Assembly (NCBI GenBank): GCA_947568835.1
Contig: OX387608.1
Span: 13,616,001-13,680,000 of the forward strand
Direction: 5' to 3'
Source of the DNA: Protonemura montana
Lineage: Eukaryota > Arthropoda > Insecta > Plecoptera > Nemouridae
DNA: 64,000 bases
Below, one piece after another: positions 33,081-44,825 of the stretch. Each line of letters starts with the position of its first letter. The stretch's first letter is position 1. The notes below the pieces were generated by a model, which did not search any database, had not been told where the DNA came from, and saw only the letters and a program-made list of their open reading frames with translations. The translations under genes were made by a program, and so were the position numbers.

Positions 33081-34940
33081 AAAAGTGCTTTTTTCAATTA
33101 AATTATTTATTTTTGGCAACGCACGCTCTGGAAGTTTCTAATTTCTCATGGAATTTAATTGAAATAGGTACTCAATTTATTAATAAAAAAAGCATAACTT
33201 TTTTATTTTTCTATTCTTTGAACGCAATTCAAGCAGTTCCGTGTTGACGGACGACCCTTTTATAAATAGCGTGAAGGACAGAAATGACTCGTTTATTTAC
33301 AATTTGTGTCGAAACGTTTCATGGAAATCGTTCTCACCTTCAATCTAGAGTGAAATAGGCAAACACTTGCAAAATACAAATTCAGAACTTGGTGTGAACG
33401 TGGTTGACGCTCAAGATTTGGATTACTTTGAATCAATAGTAATATTTGCAAATATCAGGCAAATACCTTCAGGCACTACTCTTAACCAGAGAACCATACA
33501 GTTATTCTCTTTAAAAGATAGAAAAATATAGGGCAGAGCAGTAGAATCAACAAAGGAAATGTGTTGTTTGTTTACTCGAAGTGAGGTATAAAATATAAAA
33601 TTACCTTGATCAGGATTTTAAACAGGATTGCCACAAGGAGAAAATATTGACAGCTACAAAATGAAATTTGTTTGATGTGACAGAACAGTTTGTATTGTTC
33701 AAATGTAGTGTACATTTCCATATCTTCATCCAAACCGTAGAAAACACCAGAAAATCATAACAAGTAAATTCGACCTTTAAATCTAGCTAACCCCAAGTTT
33801 AGCTCGTATTTTGGTGAAATCGACCAGCAATGATTACATTTTCGTGTCGGCACCTTTCATAGCCAGCTTTCTGCATTACAAAATCACCGTCACAACTCTC
33901 TGCTACCTGTCTCTCCTCGGCCCAACCAAATGTGACGGAAATGAAATCAGCACAAATCACAAAACGAGTCAGCAACCACTTTACAAATGACAGTCAGACG
34001 AGTCTGACGCTAAAACATGATCCCACATACCCTTCATCTTATTGTATGCCATGTGCGCCAAGAACTGTCACAATTATACCTGCCTACCTTTCCACCGCCA
34101 TTGTACGCTACAATGTGTAATATTTCTCGTACATATTTACACCTATTTGTTGGTATGTTTCGCATTTCCTTATGACTGACGCAGTGAGATATCAGCTCAT
34201 CGCAATTTGCAGATTCACGGAGAGTCTGTTAATAGTGGCGTACCGCTATGTTCAAATTCACTCGTATTGATGGAATCCAAATAAAAGCACCGAAAACATA
34301 TTTTTATTATCGTTGTCAGAAAAAACAAATAATCTCTCAAAAATCGGATTCTTGAAAATTAATCAAATGTTGCAAAATCGTCAACATCTTGTTCTTAATT
34401 TATTCTATCTTCCTTAGCAGAGTTAACAGCTTTTAAAATCTACACAGTGGTTCATTAAGAGCCTAACAGTCCGTTAATTTGTTATTTTTTTAGTAACAGC
34501 CAATCAGAAGATGTATTTTGTTTGCTCACGGTATGTTTAATACTTAACGCATGACTGAAAAAAAAGTCTCGAAGTCCACAAGGCTTAAGAATCGCAGCGT
34601 TTCATTTAAGTCGTCTAAATCTTATTTTTAATCTTCATAATTTTGAACTTATCTTAAATCTGAATCTAGATCCATCTAAATTATCCAGTCCACAGGTTAC
34701 TGGCAGTACTGTAATTGGTTGTGCAATTCTGAACACTCGAAAAGGCACGAGCTCCGGCAAAGGTCAAACTGAATTTCACTCAGGTTTTATCACATTTTTG
34801 GTACCAATTTTTGTAATCAAATTTGAGAGCTCCAAAATCCAGCTCATCCGCCACATAAAACACCTTGCCTAAAGGTGACATTATCAATAAATCTCACACA
34901 AGGTGTGAAATAACCGAGTTGATGACGAGGAACAATTTAC
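33081..34940. other. Intergenic or intronic, no gene seen
   Basis: AT-rich. Short ORFs only. Confidence 0.35.
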
Positions 34941-35061
34941 CTGAAGTGGTGCAGCGGTCTTAACGCGAAAGTGCACGGTGATTTGGCCAGAAGATCTGAC
35001 AGAGCCGCCGCTGTTACAGCTGAACAATTCAACACCTGTCACCGCTCTTGCAGGAGTGGCG
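34941..35061 (-). CDS. Candidate internal coding exon, 40 codons, beta-rich extracellular-like
   Basis: On the minus strand the acceptor 'gtaatacaaattag' precedes 121 nt (one base completing a codon, then 40 codons), followed by 'cttcag' and 'gtaaattg' (phase 0 donor). The peptide includes ATPARAVTGVELFSCNSGG, then SVRSSGQITVHFRVKTAAPL. It is clearly richer in GC than its flanks, as expected for coding DNA. Alternating hydrophobic residues (ITVHFRVK) suggest beta strands. A G-S-V...ITVHF pattern is loosely like a SEA domain strand, but I do not assign one. The acceptor phase (2) means it cannot join directly to the phase-0 donor at 39.8 kb. Confidence 0.48.
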
Positions 35062-36727
35062 CTAATTTGTATTACATTTTCTATTGCCACCATTTCAGAG
35101 AAATAAATTCATATTCGCGACTGAAAAATTGTGCTGGTCAAACTCGAAATCAAAGATTTTTCACATTTTTCTTTGCGTATTTAAAGGTTTAGGGGTATTT
35201 TAAATTCAATGAGCGGATACCGATGAAAAGGTTATCAATTCTGGGTGTATTAATAGGTCATTTGAATGAGAAACGGAAATTTTTACTGAAAATTAAGATG
35301 ATTGAAGATGAAATCAAGCGACGCGAATGAAATGATGAAGAAAACAAAGATAAATGTCAATTTTACTGCAGATTTTCATTAGGAGCTAGATGAAATCTAT
35401 GTCGGAATACAAGTAAAGATAAGATTACTTTGCATGTCTTTTATAGCTGCGATTGTCGTATAAAAGATTATTTTTCTAGAAGCTTCTATAGTTCGAAGAA
35501 TCATTTTGCCAGCACGTGTTACTTACTAAAAGAGGTGTGCAAAGTTGTGACATATATAGGAGCTTTTACTAATTTTATAGCAGTGATAAAATAGAATTTT
35601 ACAAATAAAATGCACGATAGTGTTAACATCTCCTAAGGCTTCTTACCTCCGTAAAAAGTCCCATAACAGCAAAAAAATTAATCACATTTCATAAATTAAC
35701 TATCATTATCACTCGAGTGATATTGGTATCATTCATGGATGTTCTTGTGACATTCTTACTATTTTACTATTTTAGTAATTTTGTGACCCCATACTTCACA
35801 TAACGAATAAGATTCGATTTCAAAATTAAAATTAAAATTTAACACCAAGATCTCAAGCAGCAAGGCGTAACACGTGTACAACAAAGCTATACGTTACTTC
35901 CATGTCACACCGACTCAACTTTCCAATCCCAACCTAACACTGAAACATAAAGCAATGCGTCGTTAAACCACGTCATATGACCATAAAACCACACGGCAAA
36001 GCCCGCTCAACGAACATTGTATAGAGAACACTCACACACACACCACCTTACCACAAAAGCACTCACTCTTTGCACCAGTTTAGTTCAAAGGTCAACGAAA
36101 GAGGTCTTACCCATCGTAATTGCGTACAGCTAATATGTATTACGGAGCATGAGCTTATATTGTTCCATTGGCAAACGCGTTCGTTCACACAGGTTAAAAC
36201 GTTTAATACTCAATATAAAAATTAAAAAAAAAAAACACTCACACACACACACTAGCCCGACTCTATTGTTATAAACACATCTATCTTTTTCATATTTGCC
36301 GCCATGTCAATCTTTGAAATCGAGTTGCAGTGGAAACCGTTGTAGGAATCATGTATGCTGTGTTTTATCCACGCCTTTTGAAAAGTGACTGCATTGTTTT
36401 TATATTAGAGAGATTGTTATCTGCATTTCTTGGTGCTCGAGGATCTCTTCGTGGATGACGTTGGCCAGGATTAACGCTTTGTTTCGGTAAGAAAGATGGC
36501 CGAAATGTTTTAATTGTCTTTGTCGATTGAATGGTCACGGCTCAATAGAGTAATCAATCGAATCCAATATAGACATGTTTGATAATTGTTTGCGACATGT
36601 GTATTGTTCGTTATAAAATGCTTTCATCTGTTTTCTTTTGATCAAGGGTTAAGTCTTTTGTATAAGATTTTAAAATGAATTTCTTTGATGGATTGTGTTT
36701 TGTCCTGTTTAAATTGTGACTAATTAG
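35062..36727. other. Intergenic or intronic, no gene seen
   Basis: Short (CA)n-like tracts near 36030-36050 and 36235-36252. The word 'gcgtcgttaaacca' near 35955 is a solo 5S-SINE end. No gene supported. Confidence 0.35.
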
Positions 36728-37363
36728 GGCCGACTTCATCAACGCCGTTTAAAACGCTCTTAACGCCGTTAAGGGGTGATTTACACCGGCACAGTAATTT
36801 TTTTTAAAACAATGATATTTTAATAATTTCAAAGCAAGAAACTAATGCCTAGTTGACACGGATCAAGACCTTTGTTTGATCATCGATCAAAGATCAGGTT
36901 GACTAGGCTTAAGACAACACATTTAGAAAAAGAAAATATGGTTTTTAACAATGTTTTTGCTTCAGAACGCAATATTTGGCGACTTGACGATACAAACAAA
37001 ATATCAATGGGACTTCTTACTTGGACCTCCAAATGACAGTTCAGAAATTGTACCTTCTAATTATTTCTTATAGGTTCAAATCTTAGCCGGCGATTTGGTC
37101 AGAGAGAAATCAGTGACGGCTGCTAGACAAAATTTATTTTATTTGACAGGACAAAGACTTTCTGAATCATCACCAAATTCACATTTATATTGATATCTTT
37201 TTTATGTATTATTTATATATATTTATATATTATTTATATATTATCTAAACATCCTCTTTCAAATCTCTCAGAATATCGCCTAAACGAGGAAAATACATTT
37301 AGGCCTAAAACCTTCTTTAAACGCCGATTAAGCAAGATTTAAACGACGCCGGTGAAATAGGCC
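36728..37363. mobile_element. MITE-like family C, ~636 bp
   Basis: The left end 'ggccgacttcatcaacgccg' and 'tttaaaacgctcttaac' mirrors the right end 'aagcaagatttaaacgacgc' and 'cggtgaaataggcc' in reverse complement. The interior ('caaaatatcaatgggacttc') aligns with the copy in the first lectin's intron at 45.3-45.8 kb. No ORF. Confidence 0.7.
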
Positions 37364-38553
37364 ATACGAGGTTCAACGCGACTTAAGCGAACGAAAATTC
37401 ACTGCAAAGAAATTCGAAAATAGCTAAAGTCATCAAAACTTTTCTCTAATTAAATTTATACCGAACAATCCAATTAAAATCAATGCAACTAGTAAAATTA
37501 CAGTGATTAGAATCATCATTACGATCGAACACTAATTTGAAATAAAGATCACACACTCTATTTCTATGTAACCAATCGAGCACCTATTTGGGTACCGCGA
37601 TCTCGCCGTCCTTCCAATTGAAACTCAACATAACAAGCCAAGAAAAGCATCACTCTTCTTTGAAATCAATTCGGCGAAACGCCTAACAATTTCCTGTTAC
37701 CGCAATCTGGAACGCAGCCCAATTGCGTGAATGTGATTGATATATTAACCATATCATTACAGAATCTGAACAGCTCCTGTCCGAATGTGACGCTAACAGA
37801 TTTATATCGGTATCTATTTTGCATGTGTTCGACTCGCCTACGATGCTTTCAATGTATTTTTTCTTTCTCTACGCTGAACTGAGAAGAGAAACCTCGTGTG
37901 ATTAGGCAGCTCAAACAGCTGGCATCTTTGCTTAAGATGCAATTTGACAGCTTGGTAAGTCAGCGTTGCTAGTGAAACCAGAGAACCGCAAATTTATTAG
38001 TAGTTTTGGTCAAATATTCAAGGGGGGTTCGAATGTTTTTAATTAAAAGTAAATTTAAAAAATAACTAGCAGTATTTTCTCTGCTTATTGAACGTTCTGT
38101 CACAGAACAATGTTTGATGTAATTGTTGCAAATTCACAGCATGCTCGAAGATTAGAAACAAAATAATTGTCGTGACATTTGAACCATCTGTTGTCATTGC
38201 TACAGGCTTTTAATTTGAGTATTTAAAGCAATAAAAATAGATTCGTTCACGAGGAGAGTAGATGGTTAATTAGTTCTTGTCATAGCTTGGAAATATTATT
38301 TAAAAACATTGTTTTTGTAATATTAAAAAATTTGTGCCTTGATTATGTAAGTGTGTGAAAATACAATTACCTATTGGTCAATTCTTAAAATAGATTGAAA
38401 TTACAAACACAGACGACATATTTGTACTTTTGGCAAATTTTGATCTTTGTAATCAAACCAAAATGTATTTTTTTGCAAGATTGTAGGAAAGATTGTACTG
38501 ACATTTTTTAATGTATTGCCAAATTTGAAAACAAAATAACACTCAAGCAATTT
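37364..38553. other. Intergenic or intronic; left flank of 114-bp array
   Basis: The last ~70 bp before the array ('gacattttttaatgtattgc', 'caaatttgaaaacaaaataa') resemble the left flank of the second 114-bp array at 49.69 kb. Otherwise nothing supported. Confidence 0.4.
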
Positions 38554-38990
38554 GAGGCTCAATGGTAGATTCAACGTTTGGTAGCCATGGAGATGCTGAG
38601 ATCGCCTGACAGAGCTTCTCAATTCTGCTATCTTATGTTACCACGGGTATATCATGGTCGAGCATAGGAGGTTCAATGGTAGATTCAACGTTTGGTAGCC
38701 ATGGAGATGCTGAGATCGCCTGACAGAGCTTCTCAATTCTGCTATCTTATGTTACCACGGGTATATCATGGCCTAGCATAGGAGGGTCAATGGTAGATTC
38801 AATGTTTGGAAGCCATGGAGATGCTGAGATCGCCTGACAGAGCTTCTCAATTCTGCTATCTTATGTTACCACGGGTATATCATGGCCTAGCATAGGAGGG
38901 TCAATGGTAGATTCAATGTTTGGAAGCCATGGAGATGTTGAGATCGCCTGAAAGAGCGTCTAGATTCTCCTATCTTTTGCTACCGCGTGT
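38554..38990. repeat. 114-bp tandem repeat, about 3.9 copies
   Basis: Units begin 'ggaggttcaatggtagattc' and contain 'gccatggagatgctgagatc', 'gcctgacagagcttctcaat' and 'ttatgttaccacgggtatat'. Unit starts at 38667, 38781 and 38895 confirm exact 114-bp spacing. The last copy is more diverged. 114 is a multiple of three, so open frames here are artefacts. Confidence 0.93.
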
Positions 38991-39214
38991 ACCTTGCAAG
39001 TGTGAATTTTCGATATAACTCCAAACTGAATCTTTCCGCGATTTTTGCACGAAATAGTTTCTTATACAAACGATTTCCACGTTCAAAAACTGAAAAAATT
39101 GAGTTGGAAAAATGCGTAGGTGCTGGGAGTGTGAAATTTCAGAGGTGGTCGTGCTATTTGTATTTGTGTTTTTTAATTAAGGGCTGGTTTTACTAAATCC
39201 GGCTGAAAATATAG

Positions 39215-39285
39215 CTGCCAGTTAAAGAATTATCTCCATGGTTACAGCAAATAAGATATTCCCATTTGCATTTGAAAGAAGTCGT
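39215..39285 (+). mobile_element. Foldback-element terminus, diverged
   Basis: 'gctgccagttaaagaattat' and 'ctccatggttacagcaaata' match the termini at 8.33 and 58.8 kb with substitutions. Confidence 0.5.
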
Positions 39286-39784
39286 TTTTTATTAATTTAA
39301 TCATCGAGTTATATTGCTATCTCTGCGTTTTAATATTTCTGTCATCTTTGGTAAAATTATCTTGTTTTTATAATAGATTCAGTAAAATATTTTTTTTATT
39401 TCGCACGGGTTCTATTCTTAGCGACGGTGCAGGGGCACTTTTGTGTACCAAAAATGGCATCGTACAATAATACCGGTCAAAATATGCGTTTGTAAAGCCC
39501 TAATCTGGGTCACACATGTGAAGAATGGCATGTGCCAACCTCTTATCTCCAATTATTTATAGGTTATTGGGTAAAAACAAATTAAAAACAAGAAATCTGT
39601 GTTGTTTTTTTGGTGTTTCCACATGAGCTGAAGCCAGCAAGCGATGGGTGGAAGGGAAAGAAGGCTGCAAAAATGTGTGATCTAATCGAGATACGAACCT
39701 GGGTCATACCATTTACATCCCAAGTAATTTAATTCACGCCTACTTTCCCTCCTAAAATCAAAGTAACTATATGCTGGCACTTAC

Positions 39785-39853
39785 CAGTTCATGAGACGAG
39801 ATATTGGAGGACTGCGTTGTCCCACAGTGCATCTGGTCACTCACGATCAGTTC
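39785..39853 (-). CDS. Candidate internal coding exon, 23 codons
   Basis: On the minus strand the acceptor 'ctttccatcttctag' is followed by 69 nt open in phase 0, then 'gaactg' and 'gtaagtgcc'. The peptide reads ELIVSDQMHCGTTQ followed by SSNISSHEL. Both splice sites are strong and the length is a multiple of three. The protein is not recognised. The same strand as the exons at 35.0, 20.2 and 14.1 kb suggests one long gene, but that is inference. Confidence 0.48.
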
Positions 39854-40560
39854 CTAGAAGATGGAAAGTTTTCCTTGTCAAATTTAACAGTAATTATTTC
39901 TATACATTTTATTTGCTAGACAAACGCAGTGCAATCAGCGTATCGAGATATTCTGACCCTTTTGAAGAATGCTAAACCCATAAATTACTTGCTTCATTAA
40001 TTCGTGGTAGCGAAACGCTAGAAACAAGTTGGAAACCAGTAAATAATAGAGAAAAATTAAACCACACACAAAAAAAAACTCATAATCTCAAAAAAAGTAT
40101 AATAAAACGGATTTAAACCTTAAAATTTTGAAATTCTCTTGTTAGTTTTAGGCAAATCGATCCAGTCGTTTGCTTAGTAGGTACAGAAAAAACAATTTTC
40201 TATAAAATTCTCTATATATATTTTTTTTTATCCGATTAATTAATTAATTGACTATTTTTTTTTGCCTGGTAGCCAAACCAATACTTTGCTTTGATTCGAG
40301 CGATCACTCCAATAGATGCACCCACCCAAGATCAACCCCATCACTACCAGGCTGACAATATTGAAAGCGGTCGCGCTGGGACTGTAGCTTGCTAGAAAAC
40401 GCACTAACGAGGTTTTCTTCGTTTTCACTCAACATTGCACTTTCATATTGCCATACATTGTTGTCTGTCCGCTCATTGTTGTTCCTTTAGGCTTCAGACA
40501 ACACAGGTGAGAATTGGCTTTGGTTACCTTGTCAGCTGTCGTTTGTAAAGGGCTGAGAGA
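39854..40560. other. Intergenic, no gene seen
   Basis: AT-rich with T runs near 40210 and 40255. Nothing supported. Confidence 0.35.
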
Positions 40561-40561
40561 A

Positions 40562-40650
40562 TAACTTAGCATTCAAAACCCGGTTCAAATAGTTTTTCTA
40601 AAAACTTGTGCTAAGGATAAATCAAGTAGACATGAGTCTAAAAACCATCA
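40562..40650 (+). mobile_element. MITE-like family B, right end
   Basis: 'taacttagcattcaaaaccc', 'ggttcaaatagtttttctaa', 'aacttgtgctaaggataaat' and 'caagtagacatgagtctaaa' match the family terminus. Confidence 0.7.
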
Positions 40651-41344
40651 TAACTCAATGATGTTCATAAAAATAGCTTCGAATAGAAAAGAGCAAGTCA
40701 TTAACTGGTACATTTTCTTGAAACACAAAATTTGATATATTTAGCTACATCGTTGTTTCTTTTAAGGAAGTTTTTTTTTGGCCTGAAGTATTTTTGAAAG
40801 CGTCGTTAAAGTAGTGCTAGAGGCAGTTATTTTAATTCTTTGACATAAAATAATTACCTTTAGTGTTTGTTTGCATTTATCCCATTTAAAAAAGTGACAT
40901 GCATGAAAAAACACTTTTCTAACTTGGCAATGATGATAGCGTCCAAAAGAAGCCCGTTAAAATAACACTATTTTGTATGTGGAACATCGGGACTTAAGAA
41001 AGAATTATCCAGTATCTATGTCCATTATCCATTTGTCCATTCATCATTGTCCATTATTTAAACACTATCCACATTTTATCCATCAAAAGAATAAATTCCA
41101 ATCAGCAATAAACGCTTACACAGTGACTCAAGGAACTTATCTGTGCGCTTCAGGTTGATTTTGAACAGCGCAGATAAATGGTTGTTAAGAAAATATACAA
41201 CTCGTTGTTGGAAACACTTTTACAGTATAAGCCACGCCACTGACGCAATGCGCGCATTTTAAAGCTAACGAATAAAATGAACCAAACACTCGTGTGCAGG
41301 CTCTCCAAAAGATTGACAATTCTGTGAAATATGATTTTAATGCA
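40651..41344. other. Intergenic, no gene seen
   Basis: Nothing supported. Confidence 0.35.
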
Positions 41345-41525
41345 AATGCTTAAAATGCGCAAAGTATTTTATTATTAGAAATGCTAATAACTTATCAAAA
41401 ATTCTCATCAAATTCACTGAAATCCTTTCAAAAACGATCTGTCCAATTAGCTCTAATGATTAGAGCAACACCCGCTACAGGTGAAGACTGAGTTTAAGTT
41501 TCCGTTTGGGCATCAATTTTACGAG
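41345..41525 (+). mobile_element. tRNA-core/TIR element, plus-strand copy
   Basis: Left terminus 'attttattattagaaatgct', then 'attctcatcaaattcactga', the tRNA-like core 'aatgattagagcaacacccg' and the right part 'tttccgtttgggcatcaatt'. The B box is decayed. Confidence 0.65.
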
Positions 41526-41640
41526 AACCCGGCGTTCCAAACACGCCAAATCATTTGACGTTACGCCCATCCAAACCTGACTCAGCGAATTGTTGCTTAA
41601 CTTCGGTGACCACAAATCTAACAGCTCGAACAGCTGCAGT
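41526..41640 (-). pseudogene. 5S rRNA-like fragment
   Basis: 'cgcccatccaaacctgactc', 'agcgaattgttgcttaactt' and 'cggtgacc' match the reverse complement of the 5S core, with a flanking 'ggcgttccaaacacgcc' resembling the 3' end region of 5S. Beside it, at about 41690-41712, a perfect plus-strand B box 'gggttcgagtccc' appears without a clear A box. Confidence 0.5.
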
Positions 41641-42079
41641 TTACCAACAAAACCACCACCACATAGAAACAATGCACGACGCAGGGATCCGGGTTCGAGT
41701 CCCGTCCCATGCAATCACGCTACTCTCTTTCGACGATCAGCGTCTGTCGCGGAATCTGCTGCAAGTACGTGCTCGACCCGCGAGAGCCTCGCTTGCCAGA
41801 GAGTGGTCAACTACTTGAAGTGTTCTTGCTGTTCCATCGCGTTGTTTTAACGGGTCGTTAAAAAAAACCGGCCCATGTATGTGTTATTTACTTGCTAACA
41901 GTAATTTGTACGTTATTTTATCTTACTTAGAGGCATTTTATACAATTTTTATTAAACATTGCCTCATTGGGTGTTTAATCTATAAAAGCTATAAGTGTTG
42001 GCACCCCTACTGGCATTACCATACTACTACATCGCTAATGTTTAACTGCTTTCAAGACAAATAGCCGCTTAAATGATGC
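41641..42079. other. Intergenic, no gene seen
   Basis: Overlapping ORFs around the pol III-like fragment are shadows. The word 'cgggtcgttaaaaaaaacc' near 41860 resembles the 5S-SINE terminus. Confidence 0.35.
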
Positions 42080-42250
42080 TTATAGATGGAGTAACCGTCA
42101 TTTTGAGTTTTAAGATATTTTATTTCGTTATTTCTTAAAGGTTACTCGCTAAAAAGATGTCTGAAAGCGCCTTTGGGTGGCAATTACTGTTACTACGTTT
42201 TGCCGTCTCGTTTGCTCAGCAGAAAGTTAAACATTAACGTTGACCCTCTG
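42080..42250 (-). mobile_element. MITE-like family D, minus-strand copy
   Basis: 'gatggagtaaccgtcatttt', 'aaaggttactcgc' and 'ctcgtttgctcagcagaaag' followed by 'ttaaacattaacgttgac' are reverse-complement matches to family D. Confidence 0.65.
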
Positions 42251-42524
42251 AATATACCTGCGAACGCAATGGTTTTATATGATGCCCTATTAAAGTACCT
42301 TAAAGTGGTGTCTTAAAGTTACCCATTTCACTTTTCCTATAACCAAAAATGTATCTTTTACCACTTTTTTGTGCTTTATAAACATGGACATCCATTTATT
42401 GTGGCCTATTACACTTGCGACAGAAACCTATAAGAGCTTGTAAGTTGATGTTGGAAGATGAATGCAAGACCGACCATTTAAACATACTCTACCCCAAACC
42501 CTTGACATTTTATTTTATTTATTT
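42251..42524. other. Short spacer
   Basis: No feature seen. Confidence 0.3.
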
Positions 42525-42947
42525 GTGGTGTTTAACGACGCACTGTTTTGACGTCTGGCCCTGCGGCACTGGTCTAATGGCGTCGGTGAATGAGTGGATG
42601 ATGATGAGAATGATGATGAACCTAACCTAGCCTAGAAGGGAGGAGGGGAAACTCGGTGCCGGCACGTAGCCTACTCCTGTCAAAGAGCACCAAGGGGACC
42701 ACCGGCTTAACGTCCCTTCCGAAGCACGGTACAACGCGAACAACAGGATTCCTCCACAAATCCATGCTGTCGAGAGGTTGATAAGCAAGGCGAGTGAAGT
42801 TGCTGTACTAACTTTCATCCCTCCAACCTCTCTCCCGAACAGAACTGGTCGTGTGTATGATGGTCACCCATCCAATACCTGACCCAGCGCAGTGTTGCTT
42901 TACTTTCATCCCTCCAACCTCTCTCCCGAATAGAACTGGTCATTTAT
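42525..42947 (-). mobile_element. 5S-rRNA-derived SINE-like element, best copy
   Basis: Nearly identical to the copy at 18.5 kb, so recently active or recently duplicated. It has the tail 'ggtgtttaacgacgcactgt', the body 'accggcttaacgtcccttcc', and the 5S-like head 'ggtcacccatccaatacctg' plus 'acccagcgcagtgttgct', followed by a second head linker. Open frames on the minus strand just cross the repeat. Confidence 0.85.
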
Positions 42948-44304
42948 ATTTTTTACTAACAGACATACAAAGATGGCGTCCTACACACGAATCTCTCCAC
43001 CCCATCTCACAGCTCTCTGCTACCAGGGCGTGTCTCGAAACCACAGCGACGATAAAACCTCGCGGCAAGCGCGCCAGTGTTAATTTAATAAAACAACCAG
43101 TAAAAGCAGCTCGCACAATCAAGCTCCTGTTCTGTTACATCGGCTAGAGAGAGAGAGAGAGGTAGAGAGAGAAGGTGTGTTCGCCGTGCGCTGGCATCGA
43201 AGTGGCGACCCCGTGCGACTTTAATGAGTGCGCTAATTGCGGCAAACGCCGCTTGGCAAAGAGATGCTTGTGCGATTGTCAAGAGCGGGCTGTGGCTGGT
43301 TGGGATGTGTTAGATGTGGTTTCAATGTGGGGTTTCTTTGCGATAAAGGTGTGTGATTTTGAAGGCGACATGAATCTTATTGCGGCTGGGTTTGTAGTTG
43401 CTTTAGAATATGTACATGATTTAAGATAGTGTATGGATATAATTTTCTTGTAGGAGAGTTTGTAAGGTGACTTTTGCAGATCTAGTTTAAGATTGATTTG
43501 TTTCATTGATATTTTATTGTAAACATTCTCTGGGTTTTTTGAAAATGTGTTTTGTTATGTAAACTAACTTCCATATGCTCCAGAAGGTTGGCAGACCATT
43601 TGATTAATAACGAAAATTAAAGTAAAAGTAGATAGAAGAAAAATGAAAAAGGTAAATTTTTTGATTAAGTATTATTTATTTTTGATGTATTACTCATTAC
43701 TACTAATAACTCTAACCAATAGAATACAGTGCAAAAATTATCTATTTTGTTCCGTTCGAGAGCTTTTTTAAATTGGACAGAACGAATATTGGGTTGTCTG
43801 ATATTTTTCAGTTCACTGCAAGCCACGTTATAAGGTCGCAAGAAAATAGCGACACAAATATGATTTGTTGAGAATGTTTGAGTGCAAAGATTAAGACGAC
43901 ATAATATTATAAATACTGTTTAGAGGAAAATTTAAATAAATTGATTAAACTGAAAGGTCTAAGGGTTATCAGCACTTTCATTCCTATTACGTTAAGAAAG
44001 CCTGTGATGACTTAGGCAATCGATTCGAGTAAACAGAAATAAGACTGGCTGAGAAGCATTAGAATTATCAAAGTGCTTGTATGTTGTTTGTTAAAGAAAA
44101 CGAAGAGACTGAAAAGAAATAACAGAAAATTAGTGTCGCAACTGCAGGTACGAACATCTAGAATATGATCTCAATTAAAAACAATAGAGGAAAAAAAACT
44201 CCACTTAAAAGTTCATAGGTTGGTAACAATGGAGAAACTTGATCGTTGTACTGGGTTTTTTAATTCGTCTGTCTTAATCGGGAGTTTAGTTCGCATACAT
44301 TTTT
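42948..44304. other. Intergenic, with (GA)n tract
   Basis: A (GA)n microsatellite lies at 43145-43174. Section 43175-43430 has an open frame with a CpG-rich start but no recognised motif or splice support. No gene called. Confidence 0.35.
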
Positions 44305-44425
44305 TTATTATTAGGAACACAAATAACCTCTCAAAAATTGATGCCCAAACGGGGAATCGAACCCCGATCTCAACCTGTCGCGGGTGTTGCTCTAACCAAT
44401 TGAGCTACTTGGAGGCTTTGCTATC
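44305..44425 (-). mobile_element. tRNA-core/TIR element with intact pol III boxes
   Basis: The minus strand reads 'ccaagtagctcaattggtta' and 'gagcaacacccgcgacaggt' (A box TAGCTCAATTGG), then 'ggggttcgattccccgtttg' (perfect B box GGTTCGATTCC), then the conserved 'ggcatcaatttttgagaggt' terminus. It reads like a tRNA from D arm to T arm but has no matching acceptor stem. It sits about 400 bp upstream of the first lectin gene. Confidence 0.8.
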
Positions 44426-44825
44426 CTCAGTTTAACGAGTGAATATATTTTACCACCAGAGGAGCCACCGATCGTTTTGGGGTGAAAAACTGGTCAACTG
44501 TCATTTAAAAAACGCCACAACCATCTCCGTTGATTTCTGCCATTTTCCTTTCGATCTATAGCTTTTTACGTGCCAAAATATTTTGTCTTTCGAGCTGTTA
44601 TAAGGTTTTTTGAACCAATTTTAACAACATCGGGAATTATTTTACAGATATAATAAGTATTATGAAATACCACCACTGAGTTGGTAGAAACTCTGAGAGG
44701 TACTCGTTGTACTGGTCGAACCAGACTGGCCATCATTATAATCAAGTACCATATCTTAATCATTTGAACCGGTACACAGGTACCATCGTCTTAAAGACTT
44801 TTTGCAGAAGAGGGTGATCTCCAAG
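44426..44825 (+). promoter_or_regulatory. Upstream region of first lectin gene
   Basis: No clear TATA box or initiator could be fixed. A small palindrome 'ccggtacacaggtacc' lies about 55 bp before the start codon. An in-frame ATG at 44802 would add eight residues ahead of the signal peptide. I prefer the ATG at 44826, which gives a normal secretion signal. Confidence 0.3.

Noticed and set aside
38401-38622. Minus-strand ORF shared with 49600-49824 (MRSSVRRSQHLHGYQ...)
   Set aside because: The shared part is the 114-bp repeat (38 codons per unit). It is not a gene family.
44330-44420. Possible functional tRNA gene on the minus strand
   Set aside because: D and T arms look tRNA-like but there is no matching acceptor stem, and the sequence continues into the repeat-family terminus also found elsewhere.
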